DNA of 64,000 nucleotides from Celoporthe dispersa (Eukaryota; Ascomycota; Sordariomycetes; Diaporthales; Cryphonectriaceae): positions 868,001-932,000 of the forward strand of contig WAID01000013.1 of the NCBI GenBank assembly GCA_016584495.1, in the 5' to 3' direction. The position numbers and the translations under genes are program-made. A model generated the notes under the pieces. The model was not told the DNA's origin. It searched no databases and saw only the letters and a list, made by a program, of their open reading frames with translations. This document shows positions 1 to 10,000 of this stretch, piece after piece (within the stretch, counting starts at the first letter, position 1; each line of letters begins with the position of its first letter).

Positions 1-657
1 ATACAATCAACTGGTCCTGTTCAAGAGATCTTCCTTGTGACTATCTTCTAGACTATCTCCAAGTTGAGATACAACTGGCGGTAGACTTTGGAATATCAGC
101 TCACTTGTGCAAAGTTCCACCGCCTTCTTCCAACAAGCCACACAAGGTTTTGTCCATATATTCAGTTTCAGCAGTAGGTCATGCCGCGAGATATATACCT
201 CTGATTTCATATTACTCCCTAGTTTGTCTGTATCGCGATACCACATGGCCGTCGCAACACGACAGCAAGACCAGCACTACCATCGGCTTCGTCTTGCCAG
301 CCCCCCTCCCTCAAACTCAGTGACAGCGGGTCCTCGTGTCACAATCCATCTGTGACTTGCCGTTGGTCTTGTATCAACGTCGCACTCGCGAGCAAACAGC
401 TTTTGCTCTGCATAAGAGCTGCCCTTGTCCCGCACACTTGACTGTGTTTCTCGCTCTCAGGCTTCACTGGTGGAAGTCTCTGCATCGATCATTCGAAAGA
501 AAAGAGAGAGAGAGAGAGAGAGAGGAAAGAGGAAGAACGTGAATCGCATCTCTCGTCTTGTCCAGGTAAATCCTCTTCACCTCCAAGGGATTCCTCTTTG
601 ACTTTTTGTGATCTAGTCGCATCCTCTCGACAAGTTGCCCACCTCACTCCAGCAACC
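1..657. other. Intergenic / 5' region, AG microsatellite
   Basis: No coding region is supported here. The stretch holds an (AG)11 microsatellite at about 503-524 followed by a purine-rich run, and a pyrimidine-rich leader (roughly 550-655) just before the ATG at 658 that would fit the 5' UTR of the next gene. The short ORFs on both strands have no family resemblance and unfavourable composition. Confidence 0.6.
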
Positions 658-1391
658 ATGGATATCTTCATCCCCCTCCTGCTCCTCCTCCTATATGGCA
701 ACTTGGTTTCCACCACCCAGGTCCGCCACGTCAACGAGTCCGAGTTCCTCCCCAAGCGCACCTACTCCGAGCACTTCAAGCTCATCAGCTCGGTCCGCAA
801 CTGCACCGACGCCGTGTGGAGCCTCGATCCCCTCAACACCACCGCCTCCGTCTCCGTCGGGGACTGCCACAAGGTCCTCCAGAACGTCCGCTACAACCAC
901 GGCTACTACGAAGTCTGGGGTTTTGATAGCGACGACTATGCGCCCATCACGGGGTTCCAGAGCTGCGTTTTTGCCGTGGCTCGGACGAGCCCTGACGGTC
1001 TCCCCTGGGCCTGAAGGCTATGCTGTGTATGTCCTTTTTGCAGGCTGGAGCCTAATAAGTCTTTACTTCTTTCTATATGTATATCTGTATCGACCTCCGA
1101 CACTGACTGGCTTCAAGAGTCGGTAATGATGATGTCGTCTCCGTGGTCGTCGAGGCCCTCGGCACCTCTAAAGACAACATCACGGGCGCCGCGGGTTCCT
1201 TCACCTGTGGGACCAACAAGGTCGTGATGTCAGTCATCGTTTATGATGGGCTGAATGGGTATAATGGGACACCTTCCGCCCCAGCCATCAACCTTTGGGG
1301 GGATATCAATTATACCACGAGAGAGACTGCGACGGCACCTACGGTGACGAGCGTGCCTACTGAGACAGCCACGCCCACTGTAGGTGGGTGA
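658..1391 (+). CDS. Ecp2/Hce2-like secreted effector candidate, frame broken
   Basis: Small secreted protein. The ATG at 658 is followed by a strongly hydrophobic signal peptide (about 20 residues, ending near VSTTQ). The mature part follows the Hce2 (Ecp2 effector) pattern: an early Cys, a V-x-D-C-H segment near residue 65, a G-x-x-S-C-x-F-x-V segment near 100, then in exon 2 a V-G-N-D-D-V-V segment, a G-A-A-G-S-F-T-C segment and a closing V-x-V-Y. Exon 1 is 658-1026 and exon 2 is 1118-1391. The intron has a GTATGT donor at 1027 and a CTGAC branch site near 1102. The exon 1 frame meets TGA at 1012-1014, before the donor, and the spliced length (643 nt) is one base over a multiple of three, so one frame change lies at about 975-1011. 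Ecp2-type proteins are apoplastic effectors. The role here is inferred from pattern only. Confidence 0.6.
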
Positions 1392-2349
1392 TTTGTTTTA
1401 GGGTCATTGCATGCTGTTGTAGTTGTTGGTGGTGGAGAAGAAGCTCAGTTTTGCCCTGGAGGATATCGCCTGTAGCGATGCTTGATATCATCCCAGAGAT
1501 GAGTGAGTGGTTATTATTACTCGGAAATATGATATGCCGTTGATTCTGAAGGAGATCCTCGTGACTGCCATGTACCTTCTCGCCATCTACTTGTAACTCA
1601 TTTGTCCTTGATAATGTCACGTTCAAGTCTCTGTTCAGCCACATGTCTCCCTCACAAGTCTCCTTTTTAGGATGAGAGTCATCTATTCATGCGTCAAAAG
1701 TGCGCCTCACAATCAGAGCCAGGGGGTTGTGACTAATTAATCCACTTATGGCAGACGTAGGTGATTTAGTTGTTTCCTTTTTCGTTCTCTTCTCCCTTTT
1801 TGGTTTGGATTAATAAAAAAAAAAGAATCCTGCGTTTAGTCGAAAAAGGCCATGGATCTTCATTACTAGCTACTTTGAATAGAACCATCTTGCAGATAAA
1901 AGACTTGAACACCACTCGAATTCTCAAATCCTTCCGTCGACGAATAAATTGGACATACTATCTGCCAGCCCGCCTCACAACTTTTATCATCTCAGGTCTG
2001 ATGGCATGTTTTCAGAGCCTCAGCGCTTGGATCTCATGAGAATATGATTACTCGGCTGGTCTGATCTATATTCGCACCTGTGCTGGCAGGGCTGCCTGGA
2101 TCTCGACCCCACCTCAGGCTTATAGCAGCGACGCATCCTCTAAGGATAGTAACACCGTGTCCACGTCCCGTTCTCTCTCATGACGGATATCTACTTAAAT
2201 GCCACATGTCCACTTCATCAGGCAGCTTTTATTGAAAATTGAGATTGTCTGGTCATAAAGCATATGAGTGATTTCGAGTTGCATTGTACAAAAATTAATA
2301 CTACGTCTTGCGCCTTCTCGCCTCACGTTCACCGCGCTCAACCCACACA
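1392..2349. other. Intergenic region
   Basis: Moderately AT-rich spacer between two genes on the + strand. I see short A and T runs (for example near 1813) and no convincing ORF, repeat or RNA gene. The last 200 bases must hold the promoter of the FAD monooxygenase that starts at 2350. Confidence 0.5.
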
Positions 2350-3630
2350 ATGCCACTCAGAATCCTCATCCTTGGCTCAGGGGTGACTGGTCCCGCCCTG
2401 GCGGCCATGCTCCTCCGCTCGCCCTCCGCCTCCTACAGCATTACAGTGGTAGAGCGCGCCCCGGGCCTCCGCACAGGAGGACAACAGGTCGACCTGCGGG
2501 CCCAGGGGATCCCCATCATCAAGCGCATGGGCCTGCTCGCAGCGATCAAGGCTCGGTGCCAGGACGAGAAGGGGCTCGCCTTTGTGGACTCGCGCGGACA
2601 GGTCAAGGCAATGGCAGGCCGGAACGAGTCCGGCAGCGGGCCGCAGGGGTTCACGAGCGACTTCGAGATCATGCGCGGGGACCTGGTGCAAGTGCTGGTG
2701 GAGGAGAGCCTCGCGGCCGCCAGGAGGCTCCGTGGTGATCATCACGAGGAGGTGCTGCGGTATGAGTTCGGCAGGTCTGCGACGCACCTCGTGCACGATG
2801 GGGATGTCGTCCGCGTCACGTTTTCCGACGGCATCTCGGCCGAGTTCGACCTCGTTGTAGGTGCTGACGGGCAGGCATCTCGTACGAGGCGCATGCTATT
2901 CGGCGAGGAGGCCAGCAGCGCCGCGTTTCATTCAATCGGGGTGTACAGTGCCCTGTTCAACATCCCGCGCGACCCAAAGGAGGAAGATGTTTTTGTGGCC
3001 AAGATGTACCTTGCGCCGGGCAAGCGCTGGGTGGCGACACGCACGGGGAACCTGCCCAGCACACAGGCCTCCATATCCACGATGGCGCCTACGGAGACGC
3101 TGATCAGCGCTATGAGGAAGGGAGGCGATGTGGATGCGCAGGCGGCCGCGTGGGAGGAGCACTTCAGCGGCGCGGGCTGGCAGACGGAGAGGATCCTCGA
3201 TGGCCTAAAGGCCAAGGACGACTTCTATGCGTACCACTCTGGGCAGGTCAAGCTGGACAGGTGGCACAAGGGCCGTGTTGTGCTGGCTGGCGACGCGGGA
3301 TACTGTCCCAGCCCCAACACGGGAATGGGGACCACGGCGGCGCTCGTCGGGTGCTACGTGCTGGCTGGTGAGCTGGCCAGCCACGGGGACAATGTGGATG
3401 CTGCGCTGCAGGGCTACGAGCAAGTTCTGCGGCCGTTCGTCAAGGAGGCGCAGACTATTGGGTTCGGGATGCCGGGGATTTTCTACTGGGAGAGCCCGTG
3501 GGCCATCTGGCTTGTGCATTTGCTGCTGGGGGCCTTGGTTGCGCTGAGGATCGACAAGCTGTTGTACAGAATCATGCCTGAGGATAATGGAGGCTGGCAG
3601 GTGCCGGACTATCCTAAGCTGAATCTGTAA
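2350..3630 (+). CDS. FAD-dependent monooxygenase (PHBH-fold)
   Basis: Intronless flavoprotein monooxygenase of 426 residues. The N-terminal Rossmann motif is I-L-G-S-G-V-T-G-P-A-L (residues about 6-16), followed by the acidic residue ending strand 2 (V-V-E-R-A-P). The DG motif reads L-V-V-G-A-D-G-Q-A-S-R-T-R (about 169-181). The GD motif that binds the FAD ribityl chain reads V-V-L-A-G-D-A-G-Y (about 310-318). Together these define the para-hydroxybenzoate hydroxylase/TetX group, which hydroxylates aromatic or polyketide-type substrates using NAD(P)H and O2. The C-terminus carries a hydrophobic stretch (W-A-I-W-L-V-H-L-L-L-G-A-L) suggesting membrane contact. I chose the ATG at 2350 because the Rossmann motif begins six residues later; an upstream in-frame start would add 14 residues unlike the family. 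No biosynthetic core gene lies beside it, so the substrate is unknown. Confidence 0.88.
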   Translation: MPLRILILGSGVTGPALAAMLLRSPSASYSITVVERAPGLRTGGQQVDLRAQGIPIIKRMGLLAAIKARCQDEKGLAFVDSRGQVKAMAGRNESGSGPQGFTSDFEIMRGDLVQVLVEESLAAARRLRGDHHEEVLRYEFGRSATHLVHDGDVVRVTFSDGISAEFDLVVGADGQASRTRRMLFGEEASSAAFHSIGVYSALFNIPRDPKEEDVFVAKMYLAPGKRWVATRTGNLPSTQASISTMAPTETLISAMRKGGDVDAQAAAWEEHFSGAGWQTERILDGLKAKDDFYAYHSGQVKLDRWHKGRVVLAGDAGYCPSPNTGMGTTAALVGCYVLAGELASHGDNVDAALQGYEQVLRPFVKEAQTIGFGMPGIFYWESPWAIWLVHLLLGALVALRIDKLLYRIMPEDNGGWQVPDYPKLNL

Positions 3631-3778
3631 GCATGTATAATTCATGTTCTGTAGAGTTGAACTGTAATATATATCTGATGGTCACAGCGCTCGAGCCTGT
3701 ATAATATACGGGCCTGCCCTATCCGCCCCTATAGGGTAGTCACTTGTTACTCCTCGGCTTCTGAATGCTGGCCCCGGC

Positions 3779-4399
3779 TCAGCTGCAGACAGGCGATGTC
3801 GTAGGCGGATCAACAGGGCCATCCGGATTGGTCTGGGAGCAACCGTCGACGTATCCCAACAGGTAATCGTCCTCAGCAGCCTCGTACGCCGCACCGCAGT
3901 TGGGATCACTGGGGAGAAGAGCGTCAGTCTCACCTGGCGGCGGCTATGAAACGCGGGAAAAGACTCACGCAGCTCCGGTGCTAGAGTTCTCAAAATACGA
4001 GCATATGTCATGCGTAAAGCAGTCCTGTGTGTATACGTTGCCAATGGCGGCCCCATCGCAGGCACTGCCGCACCGTCCGTTGCAAGCGTAGCTATTTCCA
4101 TCGTGGTGAAGAAGTCAGCCTGCCATCCTCCCCAACGTCCTCGTTTCTTGTTTTTGTCCAGGATCAGTGCTGCTCCAGGTCACGTACTCGCCACCCGCGG
4201 CATTCTCGCCATAGTTACTCCCAACGACGCCTTTGAAGGTGCAGGTCTGTCCCTCGGCATTGGTCCACGTCGCTGTCGCCGTGGCGCCGACCGTAAGGCA
4301 CGTGACGCTTCGCCTGGAGAGTGGTGAAGCTGGGGAATTTGGCATGGCATGGGCGGTGCTTGCCAGCGTGAGCAGGCTAACAAGGCATGTCGAAAGCAT
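3779..4399 (-). CDS. Cys-rich secreted protein with PLA2-like HD motif
   Basis: Three exons on the minus strand: 4399-4188, 4091-3969 and 3908-3779, joined by introns with GTACGT and GTGAGT donors. Frame arithmetic closes exactly (465 nt, 154 residues). A signal peptide (L-V-S-L-L-T-L-A-S-T-A-H-A) is followed by a short region ending in a dibasic R-R, then a domain starting with Cys. The core has C-N-G-R-C-G-S-A-C, then Y-T-Q-D-C-F-T-H-D-I-C, then D-P-N-C-G and C-S-Q-T-N. The D-C-x-x-H-D-x-C element resembles the catalytic His-Asp dyad of secreted phospholipases A2 and of a fungal Cys-rich family of unknown function. Catalysis is not established. Extracellular location and possible host-interaction role are inference. 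Confidence 0.75.
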
Positions 4400-4526
4400 T
4401 TTGGAGGGGACGAGGAGTGGTGTAAAGATCGGGTCTCAGTTTTGGTTTGTGTAGCTTTGATATTAATTACGCTTGTCTCGATGCTTGTACAAGCAGCCAG
4501 ACTGAAGATCGGCGGGGACCACCTCG

Positions 4527-4534
4527 TTTAAATA
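4527..4534 (-). promoter_or_regulatory. TATA-like element
   Basis: The minus strand reads TATTTAAA about 130 bases upstream of the ATG of the Cys-rich secreted protein, a suitable place for a core promoter in a compact fungal gene. The same octamer occurs at a similar place upstream of the dioxygenase gene at 52.8 kb. Transcription start sites are not visible from sequence alone. Confidence 0.35.
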
Positions 4535-5333
4535 GTGCCCCTTTTCTGGTGTTCATATGTGTGTGTGTCTTTGTCACGTTCGACCTCTTCATAGTGGCCC
4601 ATGAATTGGATACCGTTTTGAGACGGACGGTGGTGGTCTCCTCCCAGAAGAATGGCATCGAGAAACTAATTATTCTCGGATTATTGTCCACCTTTCCCCA
4701 TGTCGTCATCGGAGACCGGTCTGTTATGGTAGAGCTGAGCCCTGTTGTGGTCTAGCTGCCGGAGAAATTCGCGGAGCTTGGTGACTATGGGTGATGCCTT
4801 TAATCATTTGGGCATGAAGGAGATGAGATTAAAGGGAAAATGAAAGTTCTAGACGATGGTCACGAGATGATGCTCTGCTTTGGCGCGAATGAACCCTGTG
4901 TTGATCATATGGCTCAGCCCCAAAATGCTGCCAAACAATCGGCCGTCATAATTCCATCATTTGTCGCTAGTGTATTAATTAACACAGTATATTATATGTG
5001 TGGGCGGTCACCCATTCGAGACCTTGCTCCATCTTATTATTGACTGGAAATAGCTTGTTGTTTCTGCTGATTATTTATTATCAGAGACTACGTTCTCTCC
5101 AAAGTTTTGTTACTTTCCTGAGCGACTTCACTGATAGAAAGCACCACGACGAGGACCAAACCTAAACCCGGTAAAGACAGCTAAAACTCAGCCCTCCTAG
5201 AAAGAAAAAAAAGGAGAGAGAGAGAAGAAACATCAAGAGAAAGAAGGGATGAAAAAGAGAAAAAGAGGCCAGTCAGACGTGAAGAAGGCCGCATTAATGC
5301 AGCTTGAATACCCTGGAGCAAGTATATTGAATA
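4535..5333. other. Intergenic region
   Basis: No supported gene. The left part is the upstream region of the secreted protein. The right part (about 5195-5260) is a purine-rich AG/GA tract. Nothing resembling an RNA gene or transposon end was seen. Confidence 0.5.
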
Positions 5334-6658
5334 CTACCTGGGTAAAATGATGCTGATCCCACCGTCACGGAACGTGTCCCGTAGATCCTCTATTGCTGCC
5401 TCGACCTGCTCATCTACATGCATCTCCATTTCTGCCCTCGTAACCACGTCGACATCGCGCTCGTCGAGCACGTCCACCAGCCTGCTATACAGCTGATCGG
5501 AAAGGTCCTCGCGCATACCCTCGAGGAGCTCTTCTCGAAACTCGCCGTGGAGCTCCTCGCATAGTTCGTCACGCAATTCTTCACGCAATTCTTCACGCAG
5601 CTCCTCGCGCAGCTCCTCGCGTATCTCTTTCATCTGCTCCCGCACAAACTGCACCAGCACCTTGTCGGTGTCACCACCACTGATTTGTCTCCTCGAGGTG
5701 CTCTCGGCCATAGCGCTCTGGCCTCGACCTGCAGCTCGCACCTCACCACCGGTTGCTTCAGCAAGACCGAACAAAGCCTTGTCCACTTCGCCTAGGGCCT
5801 TCTGCACAAGTGCTTCCTTCTCCGCCAGGTCTTTTCTTAGCGCTTGTAGCTTTCCGATCTGCTTATCAATCTCGCTTCTATCTAACAATACTTTATGTTT
5901 TTTCTTGTTCCACCATCCGGGCTCGATGATCCAGTTCTCGGTCTTTTCCTTGGCGGCGGTGGTGATTCTCCTAGTTCATCGTATGACGGCGGACTCTCTG
6001 TCGGTGACCCCGGGGCCACTAACGCATCGAGTTCTTCTACTTCAACCAGCCTCGCCCCATGGCCGCGATATAGCCTGCCGGTATGATCGCTAGGCATTTG
6101 GCTTGTATTGAGCCTGCTAGCGCATAACCACTTGACTTGCTCCGGCGTCAGTTTATCGGCCGCCATAAACAGACTGAATCCATAGGAACGCGCAAGCGTT
6201 TGCATCTGCGTAATCACTGCTGCTGCTTTGTGATTTGCGGGGAGGAGGGGCCCGACGTCGGGAACGACCAGCTCGGCTGGGTCGGTAAGCGTAAAGTGTA
6301 AGCCAAGGCATATTTCGAGATTTGCCAGGACGTTGGATTTGGTAGCAAGGCGTATGGGAAGGGCGGTATGGGTGGAAGCCACTCTATGTATATGCGTAGG
6401 CGGAATGCGGAGGAAGAGGCTCGTTGTACGGGTGTGGTTTTTGGGCGGGAGGCGGAGGAAGACTGAAGCCTTCAGCTTGATGAAAGCAGTGTTGGAAGGC
6501 TTGTCGAGGAAAATGACTGCAGTCACCCGGAGACCGTCGAATTGACAGTAGACATGTTCTTGATGGCCAGGACTGGAAGGGCTTGGTAGGTCAATATCGA
6601 TAATTGACGTGGCATGGACGGCCATGACCTGCGAAGATAACGAGGACGAGGCGGTCAT
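5334..6658 (-). CDS. Unclassified protein with R-E-E-L repeat tail, frame broken
   Basis: Two overlapping ORFs read as one protein of about 440 residues. The first (6658-5882) begins with an ordered domain (I-D-I-D-L-P-S-P, then V-Y-C-Q-F-D-G-L and an F-L-D-K-P-S-N-T segment), ending in a low-complexity S-P-P-S-Y-D-E-L-G / P-P-P-R-K-R-P-R tail that looks like a nuclear localisation signal. The second (5888-5334) is a charged coiled-coil with tandem R-E-E-L units near its middle and acidic heptads after. Total length is one base short of a multiple of three. The frames meet at an A6 run on the minus strand (plus strand T6 at about 5899-5904), where one more A would make them continuous. I recall similar dispersed hypothetical proteins in plant-associated Sordariomycetes, but assign no function. 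It lies next to the AT-rich block. Confidence 0.6.
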
Positions 6659-7534
6659 CTCGAGATTTGATTTCTCATAGGAGCATATACTGCAGCGGGG
6701 GGATAAGAATCAGCTTTAGCAAAGAACCCTTGAAAGATCAGAGCAGTGGGAGCAATCGAAATGGAGAAAGAGAAAAAGGCCCATGCGTGAGACAGGCGTC
6801 CTAGAAGACACAAGCACACACAAGATTCCCACCCTCCCAGGCTTTCGAACAGTCGGAGCAGCCTTGACTCCGTATCGATTGATTCCGAAGACGCGATGTC
6901 GAGGCCGAGGGATACACTTGGGTCCAGTCAACGATAATTCAAAGACAACAGTCTGCCAAGCGCAAGCCCGAGCTGGCCTGCCGCCTACAACACGGGCCCC
7001 CCTGCCCCCGAGTTCTCTGGAAGAGGGAGATGACGGCGTCGACGTTAACAAGAAGCAACGTCGACGCGGGCCCCCCTGCCTTCGTTGTGACAAGAACTCG
7101 AAGAGGGAGATTACGGTGTTGGTCCCAGGGCCCAGGCGCCGCAGTTCTCCGCTTGAGACAAGAGACGAGAAGACAACCACGGTGGGTGCTATCACTGCCC
7201 TTGCTCTCGAGGAGGCCTACTTGTCCTGTAGCTTGGCGATGGGCTGGCAGTGGCCTTTGGGTGCGTACTGCGAATTGTGCAATGCAGTACTTATGGCAGA
7301 GTGATGATGATTCGGCTTGCTAAGCAAACAACGATGGATTGGGCTGGTAATAGCGAGGATGTTGATAGACGCATGAAGGGGGATAGGGAGGAGGGATTAA
7401 AGGACAGTGCAGGTGTTGAGATCAGCTAGTCGAACTCAGGAAAAGGAATTGGGCGCTGGGAAATACAGGTTGTTGGCACTGCACGTTCCTGCCCCCCCCC
7501 CCCCCCAAAAGGCCGCACCCACTGCATAAATCAG
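6659..7534. other. Gene-poor flank with repeated motif and C15 tract
   Basis: An open frame on the + strand (6783-7304, 173 codons) has no recognised domain; one segment reads R-R-R-G-P-P-C-L-R-C-D-K, a C-x-x-C pair after basic residues. The motif CGGGCCCCCCTGCC occurs twice, at about 6988 and 7068, in a degenerate duplication. A run of 15 C (7492-7506) followed by AAAA marks the approach to the AT-rich block. I do not call a gene here, but the ORF could be a degraded fragment. Confidence 0.35.
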
Positions 7535-8199
7535 ACATTTTCAATCAACCATCAAAGTTTAGTCTTTGCATACACAATTCAGCAGAATTTGAAAAACTGC
7601 ATCAATTTACTATTGATAGAAAATATGAATCAAGTCTCAAGTTTTTAATAAGCTAAATTTTCGAATAAACTTTTATTTAATATAATTGTTTATATATATA
7701 TTTTTCAACTTTCGAAACACTGTTCGACTCTAAGCTTAAAAAAAGATAAGAAATTAAATTGAATTAAAAAAGCAAAAAATACTAGTATTCTATTTCTTTT
7801 TTCTTATAATATTTTAATCAATATAATAATATAATGCTTTTTTAAACTATTTTATATCAACGAAAAATTCAATCAATTCTTTTTCTATTCTATTTAAACT
7901 TTTTATATAAATTTAAGAAACAATTTTTTTATTTTTAAATTCTTATAGCTTCATATTAATACAAACGGCTTATGAAAAAGTGCGTTAATTAGCTAAATTA
8001 ATCAATTCTATACTTTTGTTATTGCTGTAATAGCTAGTAAAGTGAATCTTAGAACATGAAATGTAGATGAGTTCTAAAGTCGTTCAAATACAAGAGTACA
8101 GCCCCTCTTCATTTTTTTTCTATGCTTAGACAAAAATAACAAGACATCTTCCCTTCTTTCCTCAATTTGAGCCCTCTGGACAGGTCTAAAGCAGGCTTT

Positions 8200-8718
8200 T
8201 CACCCCTGACCTTGTGCACGTGTAGCCTTCGTTTGTTGTCGTCCTTGTGACTGTTCAGCACTCTTGGGTTGCACGAGCCCTTGCCCATTGCCTTGACGTT
8301 CGTTCTTTCGTGCGACGGCGCCCGAGGTTCTGGTCCAGCGGATGTCCTTCTTTATCTCGTGGACCGAGGTGCCGAAAGCCGCAGCTATCTCCTCGTCCGT
8401 GACTTTCTCTGAGATGGTCAGGTAGTTCTCGGCGGTTAGGAGACAAGCGTTGATATGCCCCTTGGCATCGAGATGGCGGTCGATAGCAACTAGCCGGCGC
8501 TTGCATTCCCAGATTTTCTCGGGGGTGAGGGCGTCCTTGCAGGCCTCAATCCACTTGTCAAAGGTGGGCTGGTAGTCGATGCTACCATATCCGTTTGGCC
8601 GAACTCCCTTGACGGCCTTGAAGTCCTGGTGACATTCCAATATATGAATTACGATGAAATTCAGACTCATGTTCTGGGTTATGGCATTCTCCGTGTCCAT
8701 GTTGACCAGCTTGTTCAC
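8200..8718 (-). CDS. Hypothetical protein in GC-normal island of AT-rich block
   Basis: A 172-codon uninterrupted ORF on the minus strand, with normal GC, sits inside AT-rich DNA that otherwise has stops in all frames. The first ATG gives M-N-K-L-V-N-M-D-T-E; a second Met lies at residue 7. The body is helical-looking (D-K-W-I-E-A-C-K-D-A-L, then T-D-E-E-I-A-A-A-F-G-T-S resembling a helix-turn-helix spacing), and the C-terminal 40 residues are Gln/Gly/Lys-rich and probably disordered. No signal peptide or membrane segment is visible. I recognise no family. It may be a real accessory gene that escaped RIP or an exon of a larger element gene. Expression is undetermined. Confidence 0.4.
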   Translation of the reverse strand: MNKLVNMDTENAITQNMSLNFIVIHILECHQDFKAVKGVRPNGYGSIDYQPTFDKWIEACKDALTPEKIWECKRRLVAIDRHLDAKGHINACLLTAENYLTISEKVTDEEIAAAFGTSVHEIKKDIRWTRTSGAVARKNERQGNGQGLVQPKSAEQSQGRQQTKATRAQGQG

Positions 8719-9229
8719 GATAACAGTTCGAAATTTATTAATAGCGATAACTAAATTGTTTCCAGGTTTTCTTTTAATTTGTATCTTTTCTTAAGCTTTT
8801 TTCTTTGTTAGCTTTTATTACTTGTTTTTTCCTAAATTGTTTATATTTCCGTTTTCTATACAATATCTTTATTTTTTTTTATTTCAGCTTATAAATATAT
8901 ATAAATCGACAAAACTTTTGCTCGAATATATATAATAATAATTTTCAAGCGAGTATATTCGAATTCTAATTTATCGATATTGAATTATAATAATGTTTTT
9001 GCTCTTAATATTAATTGTTACTCAAAACTATTTATTGTCGTAAAAGTTAACGTATTAAGATTTAAAATATTAAATATAAATTTAGAAGTTGCATAAATAT
9101 AAAAATTATGACGCTTCTCGAATGCTTATAAAGGAAAACGACTTTATCTTTATAATTTTTTGCGAGCTTTGAAAGCTTTCTAGCGCTATATAAAAGTTAC
9201 GATATATTTCAATTATTGCTGCTCTTCGG

Positions 9230-9480
9230 GGATAGCAGTGATAGTTAAAGAGGCTCCGAGCTGGAGCCGAGAGAGGGGGCGGAGGCGGAAACTCTACAAA
9301 GCTCTCGGAGCTCTTTGTAGGCAACAGCAGCAAGATACGGAGGAGAGAGAGGGTCAGGCGATGAATGAGAGGCCGAAACGCAAGCAGAAGAAGAGAGCGA
9401 GAACGAGTAGCGAGAGAGCGAGAAGAGCAAGAGCGAGGGGGAGAACGAGAACCTATGCGATCTAGAGTAAATAGCAGAAA
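9230..9480. other. Purine-rich GC island with two hairpins
   Basis: Within the AT-rich block this 250-base island is G/A-rich on the + strand. It carries two inverted repeats: GGCTCC-GAGCT-GGAGCC at 9252-9268, and an arm pair CTACAAAG/CTTTGTAG enclosing CTC/GAG at 9294-9320. An ORF on the minus strand across it is Ser/Leu/Arg-rich and looks spurious. It could be a repeat terminus or a structured transcript; neither can be shown. Confidence 0.3.
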
Positions 9481-10000
9481 GTAAAAAAAGAGATGAGTGG
9501 AAGAGAGAAGAAACCCGTAGGGTTTAGAATAATAAGAGAGAAAATATTTCTCTGCTTTTGACAATCTAAACTAACATTTATTAACATTGTTGTATTGAGA
9601 TTTAATTTGAAATATTTGAAGCTTAGCTTTTTCATTTTTTCTCAATTTCAGCTTGCATATAAGAGTAAGAGAGAAATCGATCAGACGATATCGCTGTCGC
9701 TGTCAATGGATTGCGAGTCGCTGAATAAATAGCTAGCTCTTTCTAAGAAAGTCAACGGCTTAGCTTAGCGCGCTTGATACTTCTCGAGAGATCTTTTTTT
9801 CTAGATAAAATAGCTACGCTTTTTTTTCTGTTTGGCGTTAAATAGAACAAACAGATAAACAAATATAAAAATATTGCTTTATTTCAAATTTCTTTTCTTA
9901 TTTATAAGAGTATCAAAATATCTTTCCTTTTCCTTTTCCATTTAAGCTTCTTGAATAATTCCAAGATAAGTTTTTCACTTTGTTATGCTTTCGTATCTTT

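Larger units (their letters stand above)
7535..10000. repeat. AT-rich block, probable RIP-mutated repeat
   Basis: Base composition changes abruptly to very AT-rich (long runs such as TTTATATATATA) from about 7535, and returns to normal near 10000. Almost no ORF survives outside two GC-normal islands (8200-8720 and about 9230-9480). This fits a transposon remnant altered by repeat-induced point mutation, the premeiotic C-to-T process of Pezizomycotina that leaves TpA-rich DNA. No LTR, terminal inverted repeat or transposase motif is readable, so element type and age are unknown. Confidence 0.65.
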
